From contig NZ_JAQFVF010000001.1 in NCBI RefSeq assembly GCF_027789125.1, positions 16,747-80,746 on the forward strand: a DNA stretch of 64,000 bases. The letters run 5' to 3'. The position numbers were made by a program, and so were the translations under genes. Origin of the DNA: Paenibacillus aestuarii (lineage in GTDB: Bacteria > Bacillota > Bacilli > Paenibacillales > NBRC-103111). Under the pieces are notes generated by a model. The model was not told the DNA's origin, did no database searches, and saw only the letters and a list, made by a program, of their open reading frames with translations. Positions 54,706 through 63,912 of this stretch are shown here, one piece after another (positions within the stretch are counted from its first letter, which is position 1; each line of letters starts with the position of its first letter).

Positions 54706-55611
54706 TTAATTCGCTGCTTGCTCGATCTCGACTTCCACTTGAGCCGGGAGATAAGCGACGGCCGTTGGAACCGTCAGCACTTCCGCCGACATTTCGCCTT
54801 GAGCCGGGTCTTTTAACGTGTATTGAATGACCGCGTGGGTCGCATCTTTAAATGTAATGCTGTTAACGATGATGCCATATCCCGCCGTCGGCTTTTGGGC
54901 TCTGCTTAGCGTTACCTTGTTCACATCATTGTTTACTTTTTCAACATTGACCGCTACGTTTTCCGCTTGCACAGGCGGCTTAATGTTCGCGATATAGTTG
55001 AGCGCACGGTAAATCCAAATCGCGGTTTCACCACGCGTCAGCTCACGCTTCGGATTAAAATTGCCGTTCTTGTCTGTATCTGCGATTTTATAATGCAGAA
55101 GACGCAGGACGCTGCCTTGAAGAGCTGGCGTAATATTCGCCTCATCCTTCAAATCCACATGAAGGTTAATCAAGGGAAGCTTGGCTTTTTGCTCAAACGC
55201 ACTGTCGAGTAAATCAGCGAATTGCTCCCGGGTCACAGAGGCGTTCGGATTCACATCCTTGGGGATGTCCAAACCATTGTAATGTGCAATCACAAAAGCG
55301 TTCGCATACCACGCATCATCTCGGATGTGGCTGAAAAACTCGGAAGCTGCCGGCGGATGATCGAACCGCATCGCGTCCAGGTTATAGCCGAACGCTTTTA
55401 CAATCAACTGTACGCTCGCAGCATAGCTGATTGCGCCTCGTGGTGCAAAATGTTCCGCGTCTACGCCATTGACGATGCCCTTCTTCTGCAGCATGTTGAC
55501 TGCATCCGCTTCGCTGCCGTCCACATCGCTAAAGGCAAACGCCGTTCCGAACGATAGGCTGCTCAGCAGCATCGAAGCAGCCGCAACAACGGCTAACTTT
55601 TTCTTCATCAT
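54706..55611 (-). CDS. Exported S-layer-homology protein with PrcB-like C-terminus
   Basis: 301 residues with a Sec signal peptide (about 1-27, ending FAFSDV). Three SLH-type repeats follow (about 27-75, 90-145 and 150-215), including VTREQFADLL and LTRGETAIWIYRAL. SLH domains bind pyruvylated secondary wall polymer. The C-terminal ~75 residues carry QKPTAGYGI and a YLPAQVEVEIEQ end, resembling PrcB_C, a protease-inhibitor-like beta domain. A wall-bound protease partner or inhibitor is a plausible reading. Confidence 0.8.
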   Translation of the reverse strand: MMKKKLAVVAAASMLLSSLSFGTAFAFSDVDGSEADAVNMLQKKGIVNGVDAEHFAPRGAISYAASVQLIVKAFGYNLDAMRFDHPPAASEFFSHIRDDAWYANAFVIAHYNGLDIPKDVNPNASVTREQFADLLDSAFEQKAKLPLINLHVDLKDEANITPALQGSVLRLLHYKIADTDKNGNFNPKRELTRGETAIWIYRALNYIANIKPPVQAENVAVNVEKVNNDVNKVTLSRAQKPTAGYGIIVNSITFKDATHAVIQYTLKDPAQGEMSAEVLTVPTAVAYLPAQVEVEIEQAAN

Positions 55612-55715
55612 TCTTACCTCCTAAATCATAGTTGAGCTTCCGTCTTCGAAGACAACTACTAAACGGAGGTCAATTAGCAAATGTTACAATTTATATGATT
55701 AAATTATTGTAAACA

Positions 55716-55759
55716 AAAAAGGCATAGCCCCCTCAATTTTTTGAGGAGCTGCACCTTTT
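55716..55759 (-). terminator. Terminator of the sugar ABC transporter operon
   Basis: AAAAGGTGCAGCTCCTC pairs imperfectly with GAGGGGGCTATGCCTTTT around an AT-rich loop and continues into TTTTGTTT on the minus strand. Confidence 0.75.
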
Positions 55760-55773
55760 CACAAACCTTCACA

Positions 55774-56661
55774 TTATTCCTTGACTGCACCCAGCATAAT
55801 GCCGGAAACGAAATATTTTTGCAGAAACGGATAAACAATAAGCATCGGCACCATAGCGATAAAAACCTTGGCCGCATTCAGCGTCCTGTTAGATAGTTCG
55901 GACAGCTTTTTGTACTGTTCGGGTGTCAGGTTGGTGCCGACAGGGATGTTGACGACCAACTGCTGGATATAAGTTTGCAGCGGATATTTGTCAGACGTGT
56001 TCATTAGCACCAAACCGTTAAAAAACTCGTTCCAGTGATACACGCTGATGAACAGAGCCACTGCCGCCAGCACAGGGATCGAACAGGGGATATAGATCCG
56101 GAATAAGGTCGACCAAGGGCCGGCGCCGTCAACGATGGCCGCTTCACTAAGATCTTTTGGCAAATTCCTGAAAAAGTTCATGATCAGAATAACGTTAAAT
56201 ATTGGAACGCCACCGCCAAGCACAAGCGCCCAGATGGTATTGATCAACCCATAGTGTTGGATCGTCAGGTACCATGGAATTAGGCCGCCATTAAAGAGCA
56301 TGCAAAACACCAGGATCCACATAAACGTGTTGCGCATCTTAAATTCTCGCTGCGGTCTCGCCAGCGGATACGCCATCAGTACGGTAACCAGCATGGAGAA
56401 TACCGTCCCCAAGACGGTTCGTTGGATGGAGATCCAGAACGAATTCAAGAACAGCCTGTCGTTAATAATCTCCTTGTAAGACGTAAGCGAGAAACCGATT
56501 GGATAAATGGTGACCAAGCCTGCGTTCGCCGCCGATTTGTCAGAAATGGATACACAAAACGTATACCAGAGCGGGTATAAGCAGCTAACGAGCAGCAGGC
56601 CGAGCAGAATGACATTGACAACTTCAAACGTGCGTGAGCCTAACGTAACATTTCTAACCAT
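55774..56661 (-). CDS. Sugar ABC transporter permease, LplC/YtcP-like
   Basis: 295 residues with six membrane segments. The EAA loop reads EAAIVDGAGPWSTLFRIYIPC near residue 190, as in MalG-type permeases. The C-terminus ends GIMLGAVKE, typical of LplC/YtcP oligosaccharide importers. It is the second permease of a binding-protein-dependent importer. No ATPase gene is here, and such systems often use a shared MsmX-type ATPase. Confidence 0.93.
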   Translation of the reverse strand: MVRNVTLGSRTFEVVNVILLGLLLVSCLYPLWYTFCVSISDKSAANAGLVTIYPIGFSLTSYKEIINDRLFLNSFWISIQRTVLGTVFSMLVTVLMAYPLARPQREFKMRNTFMWILVFCMLFNGGLIPWYLTIQHYGLINTIWALVLGGGVPIFNVILIMNFFRNLPKDLSEAAIVDGAGPWSTLFRIYIPCSIPVLAAVALFISVYHWNEFFNGLVLMNTSDKYPLQTYIQQLVVNIPVGTNLTPEQYKKLSELSNRTLNAAKVFIAMVPMLIVYPFLQKYFVSGIMLGAVKE

Positions 56662-56675
56662 GACAATCCCCCCCT

Positions 56676-57566
56676 TTAGAACACCGTATAATCGGCATAC
56701 CTGTACGCCAGCCGGTATGAGATGACAATGAGCACGAAGCTGATGACAGATTTGAACAAACCTGCCGCTGTCGCCAGTGAGAATTGTAGGTTTTGCAAGC
56801 CGAGCCGATATACCCAGGTGTCAAGAATATCGCCAGTTGAGTAGACGAGCGGATTATAAAGATTGTACACCTGATCGAAACCGGCATTGAGCACGTTGCC
56901 GAGGCTGAGCACACCGAGCAGCACAACGGTTGTCGATAGCGCAGGCAGCGTGATGTTCCTAATCAGCTGCCAACGATTGGCGCCATCAATGGCAGCCGCT
57001 TCATACAGATTCAAGTTGACGCCTGTCAGTGCCGCGAGGTAAATGATGGCGTTGTAGCCGAACTCTTTCCACACGTCCGTGCCGATCACCAGCTGGCGAA
57101 ATATGCTTGCATCGGCCATGAAGAGCTTAGGGTCGCCGCCAAACATCTGGATGAGCGTGTTAATAACGCCGTAATAACCAAAAATACCGATAACAATCGT
57201 CGCCATAATAACCCATGACAAAAAGTGCGGCAAATAAACGACGGTTTGCACAAACTTTTTATAGCGCATGTTGGTCAGCTCGTTCAGCAAAATCGCAAAT
57301 ATCAGCGGGATGACCAAGTTGAACACGATTTTGCCGACAGCGATAATAATCGTATTGAAGATGACCGATTTGCTGTCATTCAGTTGAAACATATATTGGA
57401 AATTTTCCAATCCGACCCACTCGGAACCGAAGATGCCCGCACCTGGATTATAATTCTCAAAGGCCATCACGATGCCGAACATCGGCACGATGCTGAACAG
57501 AATGAGCCAAACCATGCCGGGAAGCAGCATCAAATAATAATGTTTCTGAAAGCCAGTTTTTCTCAT
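56676..57566 (-). CDS. Sugar ABC transporter permease, LplB/YteP-like
   Basis: 296 residues, six membrane segments, EAA loop EAAAIDGANRWQLIRNITLP near residue 190. The N-terminus (HYYLMLLPGMVWLILFSIVP) is typical of LplB/YteP permeases for uronate or pectin oligosaccharides. It starts 89 bp after the binding protein, from which a strong hairpin separates it. It ends 14 bp before the second permease. Confidence 0.93.
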   Translation of the reverse strand: MRKTGFQKHYYLMLLPGMVWLILFSIVPMFGIVMAFENYNPGAGIFGSEWVGLENFQYMFQLNDSKSVIFNTIIIAVGKIVFNLVIPLIFAILLNELTNMRYKKFVQTVVYLPHFLSWVIMATIVIGIFGYYGVINTLIQMFGGDPKLFMADASIFRQLVIGTDVWKEFGYNAIIYLAALTGVNLNLYEAAAIDGANRWQLIRNITLPALSTTVVLLGVLSLGNVLNAGFDQVYNLYNPLVYSTGDILDTWVYRLGLQNLQFSLATAAGLFKSVISFVLIVISYRLAYRYADYTVF

Positions 57567-57608
57567 AACGGTTGTCCTCCAATCTCCACAGCCTTAACCG
57601 AATAACCT

Positions 57609-57641
57609 GCAAAAAGCGTTGAGCTTGCCAACGCCTTTTGC
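57609..57641 (-). repeat. Intercistronic hairpin between binding-protein and permease genes
   Basis: GCAAAAGGCGTTG pairs with CAACGCTTTTTGC (one mismatch, 7-nt loop). It lies in the gap after the binding protein gene. Such hairpins commonly give partial termination or mRNA protection, so binding protein exceeds permease. Confidence 0.75.
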
Positions 57642-57655
57642 AAGTTTTTGACATG

Positions 57656-59410
57656 TTATTTTTTCAAGAGATCCGCGACTTCCGTTGAAATTTGATCCCC
57701 GCCTTGCGACTTCCAGTCTTTTACATATTTATCAAACGAATCGATAGGAGCTTGACCCAGGATGATTTTGAGAACGGTCTCATCTTCCAGCTTCTTCAGG
57801 TTTGCCCATCTCGTTTCCATCGTCGGTGTTTGGTTATACGTGACGCTGTACACTTTCTTAGTGATCGGAATCGTCGAGAACGGACGGTCGCCAATCATCA
57901 AGGAATAGAGCCGCTGGAAGTCACCGAAGTTGGATTTATCGAAGTTGCCGACATTCAGATTATCGAATGGCGGTTTGATGACGTTTTGCACTTTTTTCGC
58001 ATCCGCATACATCAGCTTATACAAGCTGTTCGGCACATTGTAATCTTCTGGCTTCTTCTGGCCGTTCAGCACCTTGAGCAGCTCGGTGTACTCGTATTCG
58101 GTCTCATTGGCAGCCGCCATAACGTTACGCAGCGGGTACCAGCTCACAGCAACCGACAGATCAAAGGTAGCCTCATCGCGGACAAGCGCGTTATTCATAA
58201 TCAGAATCGCTTTGACAACATCTGGCTTCGCGTTTTTGCTGATCAACGTATACGTGCTGCCTGTCGTCTTCATGTGCGTATTCCATTTGCCATCATCGGA
58301 ATAGACTGGATAAGCTTGCCAGTTGGCGTTCGGATCATTTTTGAAGGAGTCGCCATTGCCGTATCCGCCGTTCCACCATGGGCCGAAGAAGATGCCCGCT
58401 TTGTTGGCATTGATCGGATCGCCGACGTTGTCACGTGTGCCAACCTCAGGGTCGATCAACCCCTTTTTATACCAATCAGCCAGCAAGGTGAGTGCCTTCT
58501 TCGTATTGTCCGAAGTCGTTCCGTATGTGACGGAGCCGTTGCCATTGTCGAGCCAGTAGCCCGGATAAGCATCCATAGCGCCAAAAATCGGATCGAAGCC
58601 CCCCATGTTGTTAGAAGAAACGAGGAAGGTCGCGTAAGGGAACGTATTCTTCGACGGACCGGCGATGCCGATCGTTTTGTCACCGCCCATTTTGTTATCG
58701 ATGAACGCTTTCGCGGTTTTCTCGATATCTGCAACCGTCTTAGGCACAGGCAAATTCAGCTTATCCAGCCAATCCTTGCGGATCCACATGACGTGAACGC
58801 CATCGGTGTCCACCGTAATGTTGGGGAGGGATACCATCTTGCCTTTGTAGCTGGCGTTCTCTAGCGCGCGCCCTTGGGTACTGGCCATAATATCTTTGAC
58901 TTGCGAGGAAGAGTACTGATTGAACAAATCCGTAATATCGTACAGCAGTCCGGAACTGGCAGCCTTCGTCATGAAGGAGCGGTCATCCACGACCATACCG
59001 TCCGGAAGTTTGCCCGATGCGATAGTCAAGCTGACTTTCTGCTTGTAGTCATTGCCTGTTGCCGCCGTCCAATCCACAATCACGTTGATATTGTATTTAT
59101 CTTTCAAATAGCGTGTGTACTGGTTATTTCCCACACTGTCACCCTGCGGCAATGTTTTGTCCGTCGGGTCCACCACCATGCCGATATGTACGTCGACCGG
59201 ATTCGGGAATTTGCTAAAGGCGAGATCATTTCCCGATGCCGGTACTGCAGTCGTGGCAGGTGAAGCTTTGGTGTCGGCGGATGGAGACGCTTTCACATCT
59301 GACGTTGAAGGCGCTTTCACATCATTCGTCGTCGTAGCCGGAGACGTACATGCTGCCATGGTTGAAGCAAGGACTGTCGTCAGAAGTACGCATGCTAATT
59401 TTCTTTTCAA
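57656..59410 (-). CDS. Extracellular solute-binding lipoprotein, LipO/YtcQ-like
   Basis: 584 residues with lipobox TMAAC (Cys about 21), then a Thr/Ser/Lys-rich linker with repeated TKASP-like units. The mature part is a large two-domain sugar-binding protein of the LipO/YtcQ type, common in Paenibacillus with YesM/YesN systems. Substrate not known; oligosaccharides from plant or wall glycans are usual. It starts downstream of the AraC-type response regulator. A nine-G tract lies in the gap. Confidence 0.93.
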   Translation of the reverse strand: MKRKLACVLLTTVLASTMAACTSPATTTNDVKAPSTSDVKASPSADTKASPATTAVPASGNDLAFSKFPNPVDVHIGMVVDPTDKTLPQGDSVGNNQYTRYLKDKYNINVIVDWTAATGNDYKQKVSLTIASGKLPDGMVVDDRSFMTKAASSGLLYDITDLFNQYSSSQVKDIMASTQGRALENASYKGKMVSLPNITVDTDGVHVMWIRKDWLDKLNLPVPKTVADIEKTAKAFIDNKMGGDKTIGIAGPSKNTFPYATFLVSSNNMGGFDPIFGAMDAYPGYWLDNGNGSVTYGTTSDNTKKALTLLADWYKKGLIDPEVGTRDNVGDPINANKAGIFFGPWWNGGYGNGDSFKNDPNANWQAYPVYSDDGKWNTHMKTTGSTYTLISKNAKPDVVKAILIMNNALVRDEATFDLSVAVSWYPLRNVMAAANETEYEYTELLKVLNGQKKPEDYNVPNSLYKLMYADAKKVQNVIKPPFDNLNVGNFDKSNFGDFQRLYSLMIGDRPFSTIPITKKVYSVTYNQTPTMETRWANLKKLEDETVLKIILGQAPIDSFDKYVKDWKSQGGDQISTEVADLLKK

Positions 59411-59507
59411 CCTAATCCCTCCCTTGTATCTTTCCCCTCTATTATACCTTCAAGGTTTAGATAAAAAGTCGGATGGATGTATCGTCTTTACCATAGGCCC
59501 CATCTTC

Positions 59508-59520
59508 CGGGGGGGGGCAT
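59508..59520. repeat. Nine-base poly-G/C tract
   Basis: A run of nine G (59510-59518) on the plus strand sits between the response regulator and the binding protein genes. On the minus strand it lies about 100 nt before the binding-protein start. Long homopolymers can slip, so length may vary between isolates. Confidence 0.8.
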
Positions 59521-59538
59521 TTGTTCGCTGAACAGCGA

Positions 59539-60630
59539 TCAATTCTCCCTGTTGAATTGAGCCCGGAATTCGGATGGCAGCAGCCGCGTCTGCTCGTAAA
59601 AAATTTGCGAGAAGTACTTGGAGTCGCCATATCCGACAGCATGGGCTATCCAGGATACCGGCCGATTGGTCTCGCATAAGAGACGCTCGGCGGCACGGAT
59701 CCGCTCTTGCCGCAAGTAGTCGTTAAACGTCGACCCCGTCATCTTCTTGAAGATTTGGCTAAAATAACTGCGGCTCATATTCACATGCTCAGCCGCATCT
59801 TCCGCATGCAGCGTGCTCGCCGCATGCTGGCGGATGAACAGCACCGCCTTCAGCATGCAGACCATCGTTTTGGTCAAGTCTGTCGACTTGGCGACCTGCG
59901 TATAGATGAGCAGCCGGTAGCGGCGGATCCACTCCACGGCTGAGCGAATGTCGTCGACTTCCGCCCAGAACCCGGTGTCGAGCTGAGCGGCGATCTCCAC
60001 TTGCGAGATGACGCGCATGAACAGTCCTTCCAGACGGCGGATGGGACGATTGGACGCGATCGTTTGCGTGCACAATTGCTCGAAGATCGCATCATTATAG
60101 AGCCAGTACAAGGAGCGCCAGTCTTGTTCGAGTTTGCGCCACGCTTCATCATCAAGCGTGGGTGCAGGCCCTTCGCCAGCGGCTCCACTTGGAGGAAGCA
60201 CTCCGGATACAGGTTTCGACGCCTGCGCCGGCGCAGGCACCGGCTGAAATTCATCTTCCATTTTTTCCCGGATACGTTTCAGAATTAAATCGTCGTCCTC
60301 CAGCTCCAGACGCACCTTAGAAATATAATCCAACACCCCCATCCGGTAAGCGGTCTGCACATGTTCGAATTCTTCGTGAAAAGTAAGCACGACAGAACGC
60401 AAATTCGGGTGCTTTTGGCGCACTGCCTGAATCAGTTCTATTCCTGACATTACGGGCATCGAGAGGTCGACAAACATCAGATCCACGGCATGCTGCTCCA
60501 GGAATTCCAGCGCTTTGGCGCCGTTCGCCGCCTCTCCGGCAACAACCATGCCATGCTCCGACCAGGGCATGATGGAAATCAATCCTTTGCGCGCGAGCTT
60601 ATCATCATCGACAATCAATACTCGGATCAC
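59539..60630 (-). CDS. AraC-type response regulator, YesN-like
   Basis: 363 residues from GTG at 60630, 8 nt after AAAGGAG; the frame opens earlier inside the upstream gene's end. The receiver (about 1-120) has IVDDDKLARKG, phospho-acceptor Asp in FVDLSMPVMSG and a conserved Lys region. A long linker (about 125-255) precedes the AraC double HTH (about 265-360), containing AEHVNMSRSYFSQIFKKMTG and VGYGDSKYFSQIFYEQT. It is coupled to the YesM-type kinase and likely turns on the transporter genes downstream. Confidence 0.93.
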   Translation of the reverse strand: MIRVLIVDDDKLARKGLISIMPWSEHGMVVAGEAANGAKALEFLEQHAVDLMFVDLSMPVMSGIELIQAVRQKHPNLRSVVLTFHEEFEHVQTAYRMGVLDYISKVRLELEDDDLILKRIREKMEDEFQPVPAPAQASKPVSGVLPPSGAAGEGPAPTLDDEAWRKLEQDWRSLYWLYNDAIFEQLCTQTIASNRPIRRLEGLFMRVISQVEIAAQLDTGFWAEVDDIRSAVEWIRRYRLLIYTQVAKSTDLTKTMVCMLKAVLFIRQHAASTLHAEDAAEHVNMSRSYFSQIFKKMTGSTFNDYLRQERIRAAERLLCETNRPVSWIAHAVGYGDSKYFSQIFYEQTRLLPSEFRAQFNREN

Positions 60631-60644
60631 ATTCACTTCTCCTT

Positions 60645-62435
60645 TCAATAAGGGAGATACATGGTAACCGTTGTGCCTAGTTTCGGTGTACTGTCAATCT
60701 GCAACCGGGCGCTGTCGCCATAAAATGTTTCCAGCATGGACCGCACATAGCGCAGGCCGATCCCCCGGCCCATCTGCTGTTGGCCAGGTGCTGCAGGCTG
60801 CAGCAGCGCCAAGGTCTCCTCGCTAAGCCCCTTGCCGTCATCGCGGATGACGATGGTGATCATCCGAGCGCTCTCATCAGGCCGAATACACACGTCCAGC
60901 TGCCCGTGCTCGTCAAGGCCATGACAAACGGCATTCTCGACAATCGGCTGAAGGATGAACTGGGCGACTGGACCATCCAAATAGCTGCCCTCCGTAATAT
61001 CCAGCTTCACTTCAAAATCGTACCGCATTTGCTGCAAATCCAAATAAGCGCGCATGACCTTGATTTCCGTTCTCAGCGTAGCGGCTTCCTGGGACTTCCC
61101 TAAATTGTAGTTAAGCAAATAAATCAACGAGTTCACGAACTTGTCGATGTCCGCCTGCTGATGCATGACAGCCAGCCAGCGTACCGAGTAAAGCGCGTTC
61201 ATCAAAAAATGCGGGTTGATCTGGTAAGCCAGCTTCTCGATTTCCAGCTGATGCCGCCGCTTTTCCTTTTGCTCCACATCGATGATCAACTGCTGGATTT
61301 GCTGTTTCATCGTATTAAACTGGTCAAATAACTTGTCAAATTCAGAAATGCCTGTACGGTATTTCATCGCGCCCATGTGCCCTCTTCCGAGAGCGACCAT
61401 TTCCGATTCGAACACACGCAGCGGTCTGTTGATCAGCCGCAGCAGCAGCAGAGCAATCGACAACAGAATGATAAGCGCGATCCCCAATATGACCAACATA
61501 TGATTTTTCCAGGTGTAAAATTCGCGGTTATAGCTCTCGACAGGAAGCAGAAGGGTGACATAATAACCATAATCATTCGCCATTTGATCCCAAATATAAC
61601 CACCGGTTATGCCGGAACTCCCGCTGAGTGTCAAGCTACGGCCTCCAGGAAAAACACGCGGATTACTACTGTATGTAACCGCCCCGTCTTGATCGGACAA
61701 AATCAGCACATAAGGCAAATTTGAGCTCGACGCCAGCTTGCTCATGTCCGTCGCGATATCGGTCTTCGCCTCGACATAAATCACTTGCTTCGTCCCGTCG
61801 GAAAACGTGATCTCCCGCGTCACGGATACGACCTGATCATCGCTAAACCGGCACAGCGACAAATGGGGCGGCTGATAATGGATGCTTTCGTTGCCAGCAA
61901 CATTAGCCAAGGATTGCAGCGTAAAGCCTTCACGCAGCGGCAAATTCGAGTAGACGGGCTGCTGATCATCGGGATTATAGTACATCACCAGCTCCATGGC
62001 TGGGTTGGAAAAAGAGATCATGCCAATATTGTTGGAGATGCTGAGCGAGATTTGAAACCTGTTGTATAGATCATTCGTGGAGAAGTACGTTTCCAAGAGG
62101 TTGCCGACGTTGCCTTGAGGTGTCATCTGCTGTGTAACTTGGAGCAAATTATAGTAGATTTGTGTGAGTTTCAACGATTGCTGGTATAAATCAAAATCCA
62201 TCGAGGTTTTAATTTTGTTCTCCTGCATCGTCGTAATTGCGTTGTACGAGACAGCCGTCATCAGGATCGAGCAGGCTAGAAAACCGGCGGTCAGGAGAAC
62301 GACAATTCTTTTCCTGAGCGAAGAAATGCCGAAGATGTTGCGAACTACACTTCCTACAGCCGCCTTCATACGAGTGGATATTGCCTTCAAAGGATCAAGC
62401 GGTTTCTTGCGCAGCGCACGTTCACCACCCCACAT
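60645..62435 (-). CDS. Sensor histidine kinase, YesM-like
   Basis: 596 residues. TM1 (about 45-65), an extracellular Cache-like sensor (about 70-295), TM2 (about 305-330), HAMP, His_kinase domain with YQINPHFLMNAL (His409), and a HATPase with DDGKGLSEE and GIGLRYV. The Pfam-type His_kinase/HATPase pair and the Asn-Pro-His-Phe motif are LytS/YesM-type. It senses an outside sugar or its binding protein. The start is uncertain: ATG at 62435 lacks a strong ribosome site, and ATG about 62369 is an alternative. Its stop lies inside the regulator's ribosome region. Confidence 0.9.
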   Translation of the reverse strand: MWGGERALRKKPLDPLKAISTRMKAAVGSVVRNIFGISSLRKRIVVLLTAGFLACSILMTAVSYNAITTMQENKIKTSMDFDLYQQSLKLTQIYYNLLQVTQQMTPQGNVGNLLETYFSTNDLYNRFQISLSISNNIGMISFSNPAMELVMYYNPDDQQPVYSNLPLREGFTLQSLANVAGNESIHYQPPHLSLCRFSDDQVVSVTREITFSDGTKQVIYVEAKTDIATDMSKLASSSNLPYVLILSDQDGAVTYSSNPRVFPGGRSLTLSGSSGITGGYIWDQMANDYGYYVTLLLPVESYNREFYTWKNHMLVILGIALIILLSIALLLLRLINRPLRVFESEMVALGRGHMGAMKYRTGISEFDKLFDQFNTMKQQIQQLIIDVEQKEKRRHQLEIEKLAYQINPHFLMNALYSVRWLAVMHQQADIDKFVNSLIYLLNYNLGKSQEAATLRTEIKVMRAYLDLQQMRYDFEVKLDITEGSYLDGPVAQFILQPIVENAVCHGLDEHGQLDVCIRPDESARMITIVIRDDGKGLSEETLALLQPAAPGQQQMGRGIGLRYVRSMLETFYGDSARLQIDSTPKLGTTVTMYLPY

Positions 62436-62631
62436 CGAGACTGAGACTTCATCGTTATCAGTATTCGATACGGGTTTTATTTATCCTTCTGACAACACGG
62501 AAAGACGGCGCTGACCACAGGCATCGTCCTCTCCGTTACTCTCTGGATTGTTTAACCCTTTCTGCAAGCACAGTGAGATCATGCCAATTTATAGTTTTCC
62601 CCTTCCGTCTGTGCTTCCGATCGATGGTGAT

Positions 62632-63009
62632 TCATTCTATAATCTTGATTTGTCTAACACGTGTAAATTCACTACTTGCAGGAAGACCATTCGTTATTTC
62701 ACCATAAAACCAATACCGGATGTGCTGTCCTTGTTGTAAAGCATCGAATTTAGACGAGGTCGTGTCTTTTAGTATAACGGTCTTTTTGTCCACTTTAATC
62801 AAACTCCGAAGATTTACATCATCGTTTTTTGCCTTAGGATCATGTTCAGTAGCTACTACGTTTTTCTTTTTATAATCAATTTCTGAGATATATCCGTCGA
62901 TTCCGTGACCGAGTATCTTGTCATTTTCATTACTTTCTTTGGCTGAGCATGCGGTAAGTATCAACATAAATAAACTTGCGATCAGAGCGATTAATAGGTG
63001 TATCCTCAT
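62632..63009 (-). CDS. DUF3221-like lipoprotein (125 aa)
   Basis: A signal peptide with lipobox LTAC (Cys about 21) precedes a compact beta-rich domain (about 35-122). IDGYISEIDYKKKNVVATEH, with a gap, and IRYWFYGEITNG are typical of the DUF3221 family of Bacillus-type secreted lipoproteins. Function unknown. It is downstream of the disrupted protease gene in the same direction with a 57-bp gap, so it may have been co-transcribed with it before the insertion. Confidence 0.75.
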   Translation of the reverse strand: MRIHLLIALIASLFMLILTACSAKESNENDKILGHGIDGYISEIDYKKKNVVATEHDPKAKNDDVNLRSLIKVDKKTVILKDTTSSKFDALQQGQHIRYWFYGEITNGLPASSEFTRVRQIKIIE

Positions 63010-63065
63010 ACTTCACCTCGATGATAAAATAAGCCACTTATTAAAAATAATAGCTTACTTTTAAC

Positions 63066-63912
63066 TCAATATCCTAGGACTGGAGTTACACTCAGAAGTC
63101 TATTGACATTAGCAATATGGGAGTATACTACATAATCATCGCCCGCGTTTCCTTTCAGAACCCCCATTAGAGTAAATCCAGCCCACATTGGTGAACCGCT
63201 ATCACCAGATATTGATTTAAAATTTACTTTTCTCAAATTTGAAAATGCTACTCCATCTTCGGTCTTGCCCGAAAACGATTTTGTCTGGAGTATTCCACAT
63301 TGGGTAATATTCGCCCTGCCTTGCGATGAACAAACAGTATCCCCGACGGTATCCGCATCGGCAGCTTGAGAATATTTAAAAGTCGTGAAAGCTGATGTAC
63401 CGTAAGCAAATGCCTTTGGACTTAAATTCGTAATGTCAGCAACTTTCATTGCGGCAGCATCTACTGAACCAGAATACACTTTTCTAGTTGCAGTTGCTAC
63501 TAATTCGTACATAGGTGAGCCTTGTCCCCATTGTTCCCCAGTAGAATGCATACAATGTCCCGCTGTAACCAAAAAGGTGGAACTGCTATTGTTATCAGTA
63601 GCTAAAAATCCGATAGTGCAAGAATACTCTAAATCAGTCGTCCTGATCTCTACTCCTGCTTGCAGTGGACGGAACTTATCAAATGAACTCAAATTATCAA
63701 CCATTGGCTTGCCTTTAAAAACACGAATCGCGTCCGCATTAAATAGTTTATTTAAAATATTTTTTTTACTTTCATCAAGGTCTTGCACATAAACATCAAC
63801 TTTCTGATCGATGATGTTTGTCGAAACCTCTGCTAGTTTAATATTATTTTGTTCAAGCATAGTACGTGCCTGATCAATTTTCGTATGTATATCTTCTAGT
63901 TCATCTTTGAAG
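63066..63912 (-). pseudogene. Trypsin-like serine protease, 5' end cut by an IS3-family insertion
   Basis: The frame holds an S1 (chymotrypsin-fold) protease: TAGHC, with the catalytic His, near residue 101 counting from the internal Met at 63860. A VDAAAMKV stretch supplies the Asp, and GDSGSP holds the Ser near 220. Two CxxxxxC-like pairs may form disulfides. The reading frame continues upstream of that Met without a stop (FKDELEDIHTKIDQARTM) to about 63912, where the IS end begins. The signal peptide and N-terminus are therefore missing or separated. No ribosome site precedes the internal Met. It probably encodes a secreted protease when intact. Confidence 0.7.

Noticed and set aside
57692..58864. 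390-codon plus-strand frame opposite the solute-binding protein
   Set aside because: The binding protein has a lipobox, full length and operon context. The opposite frame is rich in Arg/Ile/Val patterns typical of antisense shadows.
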